64,000 bases of DNA from Nectonema munidae (taxonomy: Eukaryota; Nematomorpha; Nectonematoida; Nectonematidae). A program made the translations under genes and the position numbers. Positions 32,770 through 57,539 of this stretch are shown in pieces. The notes beneath the pieces were generated by a model. That model had not been told where the DNA came from, made no database searches, and worked only from the letters and a program-made list of their open reading frames with translations. The stretch is from positions 1,860,001-1,924,000 of the forward strand of contig JAUIRK010000673.1 of NCBI GenBank assembly GCA_030549495.1, given 5' to 3'. Position 1 is the stretch's first letter. Every line of letters starts with the position of its first letter.

Positions 32770-33110
32770 GGACAACATTGTGGCTCGAAGTACACCAACC
32801 ATGCAAGTTCACGCAACCACCATCGCTATCGCAACGAATTTACGTGGACGCCACTGAATCCTGCATTGGAATCGAAACCAAGAACGCAAACTTCGCCCTA
32901 ACATTCAAATCCTCCAAACGCATTGAACTGATGGAACTCCTAGCAATCCTCATAGCATCTCACTATATGAACCCACAAACAAAGATACTTTCGGATAGCT
33001 TGGTGGCCTTAGGAGCATGGAGATCTGGAGGCAGCCCCAGCCCCAACCGGGATCAATTCATCAAGCACTTTCACAACAAGCACAGGGACTCATTCCCTGT
33101 GTTATTGTAG
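32770..33110 (+). pseudogene. RNase H-like region of the DIRS-like element
   Basis: The frame at 32778-33110 gives RIYVDATESCIGIETKNA (first Asp), IELMELLAILIAS (the Glu) and KILSDSLVALGAWRSGGSPS (the second Asp and a GG turn). This order is typical of DIRS-type RNase H. It ends at a stop at 33108-33110, and only AT-rich DNA follows. Confidence 0.55.
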
Positions 33111-34258
33111 ATTATATTTATAAATAAAAATTTATAATATTTAAAAATTAAAATTATTTTTTAGGTTATTATTTATAATATAGGGACGTTAAGATAAAAA
33201 GTACAAATCACAATTAAAAGTAATAGAAAACAAAAATATATACTCATCGAAAAGAAATATGATTAACATCTTATCAAAATAAAGTTAAAATCAAAATAAT
33301 TAAAATTAGTTGTAAATAGAGAATATAGATTTTTCATAAGAAGAAGAAGGAGAAGAAGAAGAATTTATAGTCAAAAGGCCATTTCAAGCCGCTTGTATGA
33401 GTATAGAGTATCCTAATAGAATTGATTATTCAGAACTTGATTGAAAAGTTATCAATATTTGTAAAAAATGTATTCAAAAATAGTGTATTTATTAATCATA
33501 AAATAAATATTACATCATAGAAAAGAATGGTGATTCTATAAAAAGAAGGAAAAAACATCACAAAGATGGAACGATTATACAAATGCTACGAATCATATTT
33601 GAAGACAGGGCTTGGTAAATATTTATGTATAATTATGGAGAAAATTATTCAGAATACAAAATATGAGAGTATATACATATACTATAAATAGGAGTTAGTG
33701 TAACTAGGTTGAACATAAGAAACAATCCTCAATATTACAATTCATTTTATATTTACTTAAAATGTATTCTTTTATTTTATATTTAAAATTATAAAACCAA
33801 GTACAAATGAGTTCTGAGTTATATAAAATTAATTCCAAAAGCATATTACTCTATACTTTAAATAACTTTTAGAAGTTTAAAGCCTAAAATAAGAAACTAC
33901 AAATTTAGTTGGAAACCGCAGTGAGTGGTACGAAGTTTGATATATTGAGAAAATCCAATCATTCAAAAATATAATAATTATAATAAGCTATAAGAATAAA
34001 TAAATAGAAAAGTGGTATTGCTAAAGAATTTAAAAACCTTCAAAGTTATGAGGTGCAAAGAACCTAGTGCAAAGTTATTACCTGATGGGAAAATGCATAC
34101 GAATTAAAAATCATATAAGGAAAATTATTGTCAATTAAATTATGAGTAAATACTGATAATTTAATTAAATATATATATAATTAATTAAATATATTTTTAA
34201 ATTATAATCTTTTTTAAAATTTATTGCCACATTTATTGTGTTTCATTTCAATTGAAAG
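33111..34258. other. AT-rich stretch upstream of the zinc-knuckle gene
   Basis: It contains a short GAA-rich microsatellite at 33341-33363. No gene is supported. The last part should hold the promoter of the gene starting at 34259; no clear TATA box is seen. Confidence 0.45.
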
Positions 34259-34715
34259 ATGTCTTCCCGTGGAGGTAAAATAATGGCATTTTTTACTTTG
34301 CTATTTTAACGTTGGTATTTTACCTATACATTTGCTTTTATTTTCTTTTTTTTTAAATACATTTAGAATGCTATACTTGCGGCAAATTAGGACATATTTC
34401 AAGAGATTGTCCAAGAAAAGCTGGTAAATTTGCCATATTTTTTTGATTTTAACATACCTTTTATTTTATTAGCATGCTATTCATGTGGGAGATTTGGTCA
34501 TATTGCTAGAGACTGTTCAAATGGTCGAAGAGGTATGTATTTCAACTTATATCTACAAAAAAATAATTTTTTTTTTTATAGGGAGACGTGATAGATCCCG
34601 TAGTAGATCAAGAAGTAGAAGTAAAGATCGACGTAGATATTCTAGAAGTCCTTCTTCATCTCCATCTGATTCAAAGTATTTTTTTATAGAAACAGTTTTT
34701 AAATTTAAATTCTAA
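34259..34715 (+). CDS. two-CCHC zinc-knuckle / RS protein (possibly the 5' exons of U2AF2)
   Basis: Exons 34259-34274, 34367-34423, 34473-34532 and 34582-34715 are joined in phase 1 at each junction with good GT/AG sites, giving 88 residues. After MSSRG come two perfect C-x2-C-x4-H-x4-C knuckles, CYTCGKLGHISRDC and CYSCGRFGHIARDC. An RS tract (RRDRSRSRSRSRSKDRRR, YSRSPSSSPSDS) and a short hydrophobic tail follow. Such knuckles bind single-stranded RNA, and RS tracts mediate splicing-factor contacts, so nuclear RNA processing is likely. No RRM is present, unlike SRSF7 or plant RS2Z proteins. An internal donor at 34675|34676 (TCAAA|gtattt, phase 2) would instead splice to U2AF2 at 40593 and drop the odd hydrophobic tail. 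Confidence 0.8.
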
Positions 34716-35155
34716 AATTACAAGTAATAATCATTTTCATCTTTATATTCTATTTTTTCTTAATTACGTGAAAATTGTTTTTCTAACAATTTTTTTTGTC
34801 TATCTATATCAGATTCAAACTGTTTTTGAATTTTTTATATTTTCTAATCATAATCGTATATTAACTAATTATCTACGTATGTTAGCATAAATAAAATAAT
34901 TTTTTTATAATTAAGTTGAATTTTTGGCTGTATTATGTTTTATTTTTTAAAACTTGATTTGAAAAATCCAAAAATAACTTTCAGAATGAAAAATATAAAT
35001 AAAATGATTTTTAAAGTGGATAATTATTTACAATAAAAAGAACATTATTTTTGTGGTTAGAATAATCATTCTATCAAATAATATAATATATAATTTAATC
35101 AATAATATATTTTATAAGATATTATTAATCTTTTTTACCAACCTTAATTCTTAGT
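34716..35155. other. AT-rich stretch, nothing recognised
   Basis: Extremely A/T-rich. No supported feature before the SINE. If the knuckle exons belong to U2AF2, this is intron. Confidence 0.4.
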
Positions 35156-35312
35156 TTAGGGCGTGAGTAGGGTTGGTTAGATGCTGGATTCGATAACTCA
35201 AGGTCTTGGGTTCGATCCCGCATCAAGCCTGCTTTCCTCATAGTTTGATACAAGCGGCGCAATTGTGCCTTCTCGATGAAAACACCCGAGGTTACCTTTA
35301 CCTTTATAGTTG
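35156..35312 (+). repeat. tRNA-derived SINE, copy 3 (best preserved)
   Basis: GGGCGTGAGTAGGGTTGGTT, then ATGCTGGATTCGATAACTCA, a perfect B box GGTTCGATCCC, CATCAAGCCT, GATACAAGCGGCGCAATTGT and CTTCTCGATGAAAACACCCG, and a tail GTTACCTTTACCTTT. It closely matches the copy at 8741. Confidence 0.8.
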
Positions 35313-38300
35313 TAGTTAAAAAACAATATAAAAGAAAATGTAATTCAGTTTGTATTAAGTAAAAGCAATCCCAAATATAGGTTTTGAATAAGGCTCTCTT
35401 TTTCTTTTATATAACGTCAACTCCCATAATTGTTTGGCCGTTCAACGATTTTCACTCTCCCATCTTCTATCTATCACAGATGTAAGGTACAAATGCCGTC
35501 TACATGCCTTTGTTTTGACGCGCGCTTAATTTCCAAATTTGACAAAATGTTTCATTAGGAGGGTTAGTGCTTTTATACGATCATTTTTCAATTTATTTTT
35601 TTATGATTTCATTTTTATTTAAAAAAAATCTGAGAGTTCATTCAGTATTCATTCAACAGCATGTAACTATCAGAGATTTAAAATTAAATTTATAAAAGAT
35701 TCCTATTGTCAAACAATTAACCAAAGCTGATTTTGCGTAGAAAACCCTACACTTTGCAATGTTCTTCTTACCCGATTTAGGCCTAAATTTAAACTGACAT
35801 CTTTGTTAAATATTTCTCATAGATTATTATGATTTATGCTTTGTTTTGGGAAAACATTTGTCATCTCAAAAATTATCTACTCTATGCTTAATGATTGTTA
35901 ATATGATGTGGAAGAACAAACTCTTATGAGTTAAATCGGATGGAAAAAACACCTCTCATATTGTGTGATCTATTAATAAAAAGAATTTATAGTCAAAAAT
36001 ATCTTTAATAAATTAAAAAATAAAGTTATTCCTTTTTTTAATTAAATTTCCAGATCCAAAAAAATTGAAAAGTTTCTATTTTTGAAAATATATCATTTCA
36101 AAAAGACATTATAACCATGATTACAAAATCCCTAAGGAAATCTTATGTCAACCTTTATAACACTCTAACATCCCGAATAATATAACCCTTCGAGATCGTT
36201 TTAAAACAATTTTTGAGATCATTTTTTAGTCCAATTTAGGTTTTTAAATTTCTTAAATTTTTAAGGTAAAGTTGACTAAAGGTTAAATATGTAAAAAAAA
36301 TAACGTAATTAATTATATTAGAAATTTGGGTCATTTTTTAGTCAATACTTCGTTATAATACCACTATAACATTTATTATTGCTCCTTTGTCTTCCCATTT
36401 TATTTATATTAAATCAAACACTAAAAAACTTTTTTGTGAAAATGTAACATAATAATGTTGTTGCCCATTTAACATACATCAAATGAATTACAGAGCAAAA
36501 TATGTTTTGCGTGCAAACTATAATAATTTTGCAAGGTTTCCCTATCCAACCTTTTTGGTATTTGCACATTTTCAACAATTGTATTCAAAATTTCAAAGTT
36601 TGGTGGATTAAAATTTAACAAATTTATCTTAAATTGCATCAAAATTCTGTTCAATGTAAAACATACAATCAAAAACTACATAGATCCTCACTTTCTACGT
36701 AATACATAACAAATCTGATAGAAAACAAATTTCCACTAAAAACCTTCAAGGAATTGAAAAAAGAAGATATTTTGAAAATGACATTCCCTCATATTCGGCG
36801 TCGATATACAGCAAACTACACAGAAGAATCAGATGATAAAGCACATCAACTCATTTAAGATCTAAAATCCAACTTCTAGAATCAAAATATTCCAAAATTT
36901 TATTCCTTGTTTTAATAAAAATGAAACGTTGTAAAATTGTTATGCAATTAAATTTTGGTTGCGGTTTTCTCCTCTCATTATTGAAACCGTTGGGAAAGAC
37001 ACTGAATAAAAGTATACATTCTTCATAAAGGTCTTTTTGCTCTAAAGAGATACATTATCTTGCAAGAATTAATTGAGATGGCTTTAATTCGTATCTTTCA
37101 ATAACGACCTATTTCAAGAACATGCTAAACTTAGTGTGTATAATTTATTATATACCCATTTATTGATATTCTGATATAGTAAAAACTCCATATTGAACAC
37201 CGCGTGTCAGTATTTCTTAACCCTATGGAATTGACCGCGCAATTGTTAACTTCGTATTAAAAAGATTTCCAAATTATTTTATTTTGATAAGCGGAATTTG
37301 TTTTAATCCAAAATGTGCAATATACATAAATTTAAAAACCGAAACAGCAAATTGTAATATGGGGTGCCATTTTGATTTGGACAAATTTTTGGTCCGTTAG
37401 GCTTCACTAACTAGAAGTGTTTACTATTTTGAAAAATGCTCTCTCTTCGATCAGATGTAGAGAGACGCCCTATGAAAAAAATTTGTTCCATCTTTAATAA
37501 AGATCTATAAGAAATTTTGCCAATATAGTTCAGTATAATTTGAAGACTAATGTTTTAGATATCAACTTAAATTCATGGCATTTAGTAATACCTATTTAAA
37601 ATCTATCATCATTATGTTATGAAAATATCTCAGAGTGACATGAAGACATTGAATCAAGTAGTTATGAAGTTTATTCAATCATTCAGTTCCGGATCCAAAA
37701 ATCTTTTTTGAAGAAACATTTGGAGAATATGAGTTTCTGGAAATGAAACTTCTGAGTTTCGAGACCGCACTGGTACATTGAATTCATAAAAAGATAAAGA
37801 TAATCAAAGCTAACCTTTGACGCTACTTGGCTGATACTCACGCACAACAATTAGACGTCAGTTCAAACCTCATAGTTTGTACACACAAAGTGGAACTGAT
37901 GAGACTTCGATAACCGAAACCAGTGTTTCACACAATGTACAGTAGGCATATAACTTTTTCAACTTTGAAACCCTGTGTAATTTTTTGATGAATGATATTG
38001 AAATAAACCGAAAACAATTAATTTTACCTGGATTAACCTATAAAACCTCGCGCGCCTCGATCAAAGTTTAATATATATATATACATTGAATAAGACTATT
38101 AACTACTATATAGTTTTTAAGTGTTTGATAGATAATTTTGATTCGAATTAAATTTCGAAAATTATTCAGAAAGTTTATTTTTCAAAAAAAATAATAATAT
38201 CACATTCCAGAAATATATCACATTAAAATGATATAATGGTAAAAAAAAGTTTACCATTACAAATGATTGGTGACAACAAACTTGCAGCTCAAATACTTCT

Positions 38301-38330
38301 TTGTGCGGCTATTTTGAACTATTTCTTGTA
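35313..38330. other. AT-rich stretch
   Basis: No gene is supported and, importantly, no RS-coding exon is found here. An orphan TTAA/CCC end (TTAACCCTATGGAATTGACC) is at 37217 and a tRNA-like segment at 37805-37880. A less AT-rich patch at 35440-35540 has no clear frame. Confidence 0.45.
37805..37880 (+). repeat. possible tRNA-like SINE fragment
   Basis: CTACTTGGCTGATACTC could be a poor A box, and CAGTTCAAACCTC, 27 bases on, a B box. It is a single copy in the window, so the call is weak. Confidence 0.25.
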
Positions 38331-38334
38331 TTTT

Positions 38335-40203
38335 TTTAAATCCCCTCTCAGCAAGTATATTCGTTCTTGAAGTCTTTATTTAAAAATGCTCATAATAAGG
38401 CTTTAGGACAATTCTGTGATTTAATTGCATTAAAGAAACAATTATATGAATTTTCATCATAATGCTGATTACGAAACAAACACTTCGACCACTCTTTTGT
38501 AATAAAATGGCAAATCCTTTCTAATCGACTTCTCCACTTTGGTAAAAGAAAGTGAGCTAACAAGGCATATGAAGCCCGTGAATTCCATCTGGTGTTATGC
38601 AGAGCAGTAAGCATTTTTGGCCTTTTGGATGTCTCTTTATAAATATCGAAAGCATGACAAAGCTGAACAAAAACTTAAAGTCGTCTCTCAATCCTGGATT
38701 TTCCTGCAATGATACTTCTGACTCATAATTGTATTCATTTTTCTCATAATTATTGCCGATTTCTTCTTTACTTTCTTTTTTGCTGCTGTTGTATCTGAAA
38801 TAATCATTTTTATACTTTCCCAAGCGTTGTATTCATCCATTAAGGCTCTAATTTCATCAAATATGTCTTTAGAAGAACCACTTTTACAACAAAGAATTCC
38901 TAAGTTTATAATACGATGTTCGTTTTGGAGACAAACAACTTGATACTCTTTCTTCAAAATCATTTTCTCATCAAAATGAAGACAGAAAAAGTCTTTTTGT
39001 AAAATTGATTTGATCTTAACCCTTTTTTGTTCTGCTTCTTTAATGTTGTGTTTCCAAACGCCAACCTGTGTGGGTGATGGAAGTTCTTTACCATCTTCTG
39101 AAAGTGACTTACAGTGATGTTTCTAATAGCGTAAGAGCGCGAATACGCCTAGGTTGGAAAAAGTTCAAGGAATTTTCCGACTTACTGTGTGGAAATTTTT
39201 TATCTGGCGAATTAAAAGCAAGGCTGTATAAAGTTTGTGTTAGAAGTACGATTTGTTACGGTTCTGAATGCTGGGTGATGAAGAAGGCTGACACAAGAAG
39301 GCTACAAACAATTGAGATGAGAATGATTAGGATGATGTGCATAAAGACGCTGAAAGATAGGATTGCCAACGATGTGTTGAGAAAGAAAATGGGAATTGAG
39401 GATATAGAAGTGCATTTAGAAGAGAATAGAATACGTTGGTTTGGTTATGTCGAAAGGATGTCCGAAGGGAACGTTGTAATGAAGATAAAAGATGAATTGA
39501 TTGATGGAAAGATGAAGACCAAAGAAAGCATGGAATGAAGTGATTCACCACATGATGATGAAAGTTCCTTATCTTCAGAAGACCACCAAATTCCATCTGC
39601 TTTAGTTAAAATCCATCTGCCTTTTTCTATACTTTTCATAAAGATCAACAATATGTTTGATTTTGGAAATGATTTGCTGACGTGACACGATAGAAAAGTT
39701 TAGAAATTTCCATTAATGGCTCAATTCTTCAGCAATTCTCTTTACTCTTGCTTGGCTGGTCTTTTCAAATTGATATAATCCAAGATACCCACTATTTGAT
39801 TTTTTGTTAACATTTTGCATAAAAGTGACAAACTGCTTGTGACTAATGGTAAACTTGGTCTTCCCTTCACACAGTTTGTCTTTGGTAAGTTTTTGATTTG
39901 AACATCTTTTTTTTGACTCATTTTTAAAAATAAAGCTGAACTGAGTTGAAGTGTCTGCAATGAAATAAACAAAAATAAAAAAATATAATCATTCAAATAA
40001 GCAAAAAATAAAAAAAATGAAATTATTGAAGAGGTTTTCATACTCTTTCGAAATTGATGAAAATTCTGACCAAGAAGGCCAATTTTCAAATCGTTAATTT
40101 TTTCAAAAAGCAATGCGCGCAGACTTTTTTTGCAATATGCAACAAAAACTATATTTTTTAAATTCAAATGAAAAGTTTCATCGAATAAAACAACAGGCAT
40201 TTT
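38335..40203 (-). pseudogene. transposase-like gene, family 1, copy 2, broken by a LINE fragment
   Basis: The minus-strand pieces align by eye with copy 1 at 3301-5190. A start MPVVLFDETFHLNLKN is at 40200, with QIKNLPKTNCVKGRPSLPL at about 39900. KELPSPTQVGVWKHNIKE (39050-39100) corresponds to STPSQAGIWRQLIKT in copy 1. LGILCCKSGSSKDIFDEI and MIISDTTAAKKK lie at 38790-38910, LRDDFKFLF at 38680, and NTRWNSRASYALLAHFLLPK at 38540-38610. About 60 residues in the middle are replaced by a plus-strand LINE piece (39104-39540). Frameshifts elsewhere add to the decay. Confidence 0.65.
39104..39540 (+). pseudogene. LINE reverse transcriptase C-terminal fragment, inserted in family 1 copy 2
   Basis: An open frame of about 140 codons encodes VRARIRLGWKKFKEFSDLL, ELKARLYKVCVRSTICYGSE, TRRLQTIEMRMIRMMCIKTL, KDRIANDVLRKKMGIEDIE and RWFGYVERM. 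This is the conserved C-terminal end of RTE/CR1-type reverse transcriptase proteins (K-x-x-L-Y-x-x-C-V-R, E-x-R-M-x-R-W-M and R-W-F-G-H-V-x-R motifs). The frame is intact to 39538. The insertion is 5'-truncated, as usual for LINEs. Confidence 0.75.
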
Positions 40204-53428
<13,225 letters not shown>

Positions 53429-53539
53429 ATTCCCAACTGATAGCCTTCTTTTATTCTAAATTATATAACTTTCGAATACTATTAAATGTATTCGTGCGTA
53501 ACCATGTATATTTGATTTTCTACCTTTTTTATGTAAATA

Positions 53540-53556
53540 TATTTTAAATAAAATCA
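53540..53556 (+). terminator. probable U2AF2 polyadenylation signal
   Basis: AAATAAAATC lies about 120 bases after the U2AF2 stop codon, followed by a T-rich stretch. This is a reasonable 3' end for the gene. Confidence 0.4.
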
Positions 53557-53735
53557 ATTTTTTCCTTTTTTGATTCCTTATTTAGTCCAGTCTTTCTCAC
53601 CCTTCTTTTAGCAATGGCCCCCTTTAATAAATACCAAATTTCCATGTCCCTTCCTACATGTGGATTTAGGTTTTTCTTTTTCAAACAAAATATATTGAAT
53701 ACGTACTTTGTAAAAAAGTTCTCTGTTAGATTGTT

Positions 53736-54068
53736 TTAATGAGAAGCTTGTGATTCGTGTAGTTTTACTAGTTTATCAATATTCAGGTTTAAAGATATTA
53801 GTGAGAGGCATAAATATCTTTTTTCTATTGCGAGGCGATTTCGAGTTTTTGACAGCCGTTGGATCAGCCTGCTAAATCCTGACTCAAATAAATAAGATGT
53901 AGGAAAAGCAAGTAAAAATATTTTCATGTTTTTCCATATTTTGAAAAATGTTTGAATGCTGCTGTGTTGTTTTTGAAGTTCGATGAAACTTTTTTGAATT
54001 TCTATATTAACTTCAGATGGATCAACAATGAAAGGATCCACAAACCATTGAAGCACATTCATTTTCAA
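53736..54068 (-). pseudogene. hAT transposase C-terminus (SCAND3/ZBED5-like)
   Basis: The 110-codon open frame reads FIELQKQHSSIQTFFKIW, LLAFPTSYLFESGFSRL, LSKTRNRLAIEKRYLCLSL and LNLNIDKLVKLHESQASH. This is the hAT dimerisation region as in SCAND3/ZBED5-type Buster/Charlie transposases, where it reads FPTSYLVERGFS and KRNRLD. Here Val-Glu-Arg is Phe-Glu-Ser. The N-terminal catalytic part is missing, so this is only a tail. Confidence 0.75.
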
Positions 54069-54432
54069 AATTTAAAAAAATAGTATTTTCATATCATTAC
54101 GTAATTGCTTCAAATGTTCAGCATAAACTGTCACATTGTCGAGTAACTCAGATCATATGCTTGCTGAAGGAGGAAGCTTCGTTCTTGAATATTGCTTATG
54201 TTAATACATCATGTAATCCGTAAAATTGAATTTTTTTATCTCCAGTTATTTTAACAAGAAGTTTTCTTATAATTTATTCAAAATTTTTATACTGCCAAAA
54301 TAAACTTAAAAGATCGTTTGTGAAGTGTCTAAATAAAGAGTCGCATCTCTTAATTTCACACTTAATTTTATTTTAACAAAAAAGATTTAATTATTGCTGT
54401 AGCTTACTCTGACAGTTCTGATACTAAAATTT

Positions 54433-54790
54433 ATTGGAATGGGCAAACTTTTCTTAAAGGGCCGCATTTAAAAATTTCAGCTTTAAGGTAGCCACATTGT
54501 ATAGTAAAATGGGCAATAGTTAAAATAGCAACGACAATAGTTTTAAAGAACCGAACAATTTGTTTTTCCCTAAAATTAAAGTTAAATTTCATTGAACATT
54601 TATTGATTCAGTCTTATTGGCCAATAATAACACAATTTTTTATCATAAAAATATTTCTAATCATAAAACTTATTTTAAAAATAATTACCAGATCAATATT
54701 TATTACACACTTGAAATAATAAATATACATCAAAAGTAAATACATTTGAAGGGCCGGGTGCGTCCAGCGTTATGTAGTTTGCCCACCTCT
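54433..54790. mobile_element. hAT MITE with TGGGCAAACT ends, nested
   Basis: The right end in reverse complement is CAGAGGTGGGCAAACTACAT and the left end is GGAATGGGCAAACTTTTC. Internal AAAGGGCCGCATTT and GAAGGGCCGGGTGCGTCCAG mirror each other, as in MITEs of this type. I could not define the target duplication with confidence, so the left boundary is approximate. Confidence 0.6.
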
Positions 54791-55314
54791 GACTTAGGTT
54801 CTAGGAAAAGTATCATAATATTTAGAGCTAACTAAAAATAATCAAGTGAATTGTAGTATATAAAATTAATACTTACACTCTAACAAAAAAATGAAAAGTG
54901 GAGGAAAATAAGAATGACAGAGGGAGGAAATAAGAACTATTATCAATGATGATGAAACTAAGATTGGATAGCTGATACACAGCTTCCTGTTTTCTATCAT
55001 TATTGTGGGTATCTAGTCAAAATCGCCAAAAACAAAGGTAGCAAGTATAGTTTTGCAGGAATTTTGAATAGAAAGCATTTATGTATTTCAAATCTTCAAA
55101 ATTTTGATACTGATACACTCTGTGACAAATTTGAGATTCAAAAAAAGTACAAGCTAAATAAAACCTTTTTTATAGATAAAAAACAACACTGAATGTAAAT
55201 TTGACTTTCATTTTTCTATATTAGGAACCGTTTTTTTGTACTGAGATTTTTTTCTTGGTATATACTAGTAAACGTTATATATTGAAAATAGATTTATTTT
55301 TTAAAATAAATAAA

Positions 55315-56640
55315 TTAAATAATTTTAGTTCTTTTTGCTCTTTTGTAATGAGTATTATCTTCTTCTATCAGACTCCAACAGTACTCTGCTAACATCCCAG
55401 GGCTCCACTTTCCTTTAAATCGTATTTCCATCACCGTAATGTCTTGGAGAAATCTTTCACCATGTTCATCATTTAGCTTATCAATGTTTTTTTCAAAAAA
55501 AAACCAAGTTGGAGTGAAGCATATGAACTTTAAGAGACATATTACAACCAATAGCATGATAGTGCTTTAACATGTCATCAACAACTTGAACATAATTTTC
55601 TGTTCGATTCTTCCTCAAAAAAGTATTGCATACTTTCTTGAAAAACTCAAAAGCAAATTTTCCTTTTTCATCAAGATGTTCAAAAAAAATTCATCAACCA
55701 AAATTTTTTTTATTGATTTGAGGACCTACAAAGATTCCTTCTTTGATTTTAACTTGCCTTAGAGATGGTAATTTTTTGACCAGTATTCAATTGCAGAATA
55801 TTGCTTTTTCATTGCTTTGACAACCTGCTTGAACAAACCAAGTTTAATATGCAAGCAAGGAAGAACTATTCCTCCTTTTTGCAAGAGGTATATTTACAAT
55901 ATTATTTTTTCCTATTTCTACTTCATGTCAGTATGGCCAATCATTACGTACAAATTTTTTATATCCAAGTTGTAGACCGGTCAGCATAGCAATAACTTTG
56001 AAGTCAGCATAAATATCCCAGGTATGAAGCTCATAATTTATTCTTGAAAGAATTTCTTTTATGTTTCCATAGGATTCTCTCTATCTCACAGTAGGCTATT
56101 GGAACAAAAGGGTATAAATTAATATTGTGAAGTAAAACCGCTTTGATGCTTTCTTTGGATGAATCTATGAAAGGCATCCATTTACAACTATCATAAGGAA
56201 AATCTAGATGCTTCAAAAGTTCAGTAACGTTATTACAGAACGACAAGTCATCTTGCATTGTAAAAAGTGTAACTAAGCTCTCAGTGCGTCGTCTGAACAT
56301 GGTAATTTTCACATCTTTTTCAAGAAGATTTCGTTCCTGAAGTCTGGATGCCAAAAGCTAGATATAGTTTTTGTATTCTAAATGATCTGCTTCTTCACAT
56401 TCACTACTAAGGTGTTTATCTTCACTGCTAGAAATTTGTGTTTCTTGTTTTTGCGGGACTGGCACAGGTAAGTCTTCTGAATGCTTTACAGGACGCATTG
56501 CTGATTGACAGCTTTGATTAATTATGTGCTTTTTCTTCTTGGCGGTAGTATATCCCGTAAAATCTTGTTGACAGAAATAGCAATCGTTGAAGTGATTTTC
56601 TTCATTCAGTATGTGGAAACAGATGATTTAAGAATTTAGA
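55315..56640 (-). pseudogene. unnamed transposon-associated gene, family 2, copy 1
   Basis: From about 56610 down: HFNDCYFCQQDFTGYTTAKK with SAMRPVKHSEDLPVPVP, then TMQDDLSFCNNVTELLKHLD, MPFIDSSKESIKAVLLHN, and at the end DEHGERFLQDITVMEIRFK and GKWSPGMLAEYCWSLIEED. I know this combination from many uncharacterised arthropod and cnidarian repeat-associated proteins, but cannot give the family a name or a reaction. Stops and frame changes at 56030-55560 break it. The second copy at 58612-59340 shares the same C-terminal blocks. Confidence 0.6.
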
Positions 56641-57539
56641 TGTCTTGAAGGAATGATGATATGCATATCAAAAAATGTACGCATTTACTTTCTTCAATTT
56701 CTAAAATTTGTTATAGTTCTTTATATAAAGTCACACAAATTTTTTCACTTTATTCTGTGGCCCCCGTTGAGAAACACTAATCTAGTGGGCTGTTTCTGAG
56801 AGCAGTCTAAAAGACCCTTACCGGTCGACATTTGCATGATATACATTTGTGAAATCCATTATTTATTGATATAAATATTAATAAAATTCAAATCTTTGAA
56901 AATAATATACTTTTATATGTTGAAATATCATAAAAGTTGTTAACACATTTCTCTATATTTAATAGTGTATTTATTAAAATTCAAAAAATAAGTAAAAGAC
57001 TGTTGTTTAATCTTTGTTTGAAAAAGCTTCATTAGTGAAGCGAAATATATAATATTTTTTGATATATTTATTTCAAATTTTACTTATTTTTTGAATTTAG
57101 CCTACTTTTAATTTTAATTATAATGTTTTTAATTAAATATTTCATTCGTGATTTAAATTTCTGTGCTCAGTCTTTTATTTATTAAATTCATTGATGTCTT
57201 AGAATTTAGAAATGAATACTCTAATTTTTTTTCAAGAAGTTTAAATTGTCTCAGCATCCTGGACTGGCTGAAGTCACAATGAAAGGACTCTGATTTTCAT
57301 CAACATACCTATGCCACACTCAGCATCTTTTTTTCATGAATGGCTTAAGTACGCTAATTCTTCGATCTGATTTGATAACTTAAATAATAATTCTGTTTAA
57401 TTAATGGTTGAAGAATTATTGAAATGCAATTCTTCTGAATGTTCAATTCAAACATTTCTATTTAATTTAAGAAGAGTATTTCTATAGGTAAATAAATAGG
57501 ATTTTCAGCTAGTCTACACTTGTTTACAAGTTGGAGCTT

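Larger units (their letters stand above)
30117..33110 (+). mobile_element. DIRS-like retroelement remnant
   Basis: A leader with a TATA motif (CGCTATAAAGCC, 30179-30190) is followed by a GC-richer coding region with gag-like, reverse transcriptase and RNase H parts, all frameshifted. Gag/pol arrangement and the RT and RNase H motifs are closest to DIRS/Ngaro elements in my judgement. A pararetrovirus- or hepadna-like origin cannot be excluded by eye. No tyrosine recombinase domain or long terminal repeat is seen, so the 3' end is probably truncated at about 33110. Confidence 0.55.
53588..56779 (-). mobile_element. hAT-bounded composite element carrying two gene remnants
   Basis: The left end is CAGTCTTTCTCACCC. 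The right end in reverse complement is TAGTGTTTCTCAACGGGGGC. Both are close to the common hAT end CAGTGTTTCTCAACC. The target duplication is ATTTAGTC / ATCTAGTG, 6 of 8. Inside, on the minus strand, are a second-family gene (56640-55315) and a hAT transposase C-terminus (54068-53736), with a smaller hAT MITE between them. The length is 3.19 kb. Confidence 0.65.

Noticed and set aside
30117-33110. Integrated hepadna-like virus
   Set aside because: The RNase H GG turn and the gag-then-RT order fit DIRS-type retroelements better, and no virus-specific domain was seen. Not excluded without phylogeny.
34485-34715. Reading the zinc-knuckle locus as one unspliced frame (MGDLVILLETV...)
   Set aside because: The spliced model gives two perfect CCHC knuckles with consensus splice sites and constant phase. 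The unspliced frame mixes intron sequence.
8741-35312. Functional tRNA genes
   Set aside because: The tRNA-like segments share a non-tRNA body and tail across copies and have imperfect cloverleaves, so they are SINEs.
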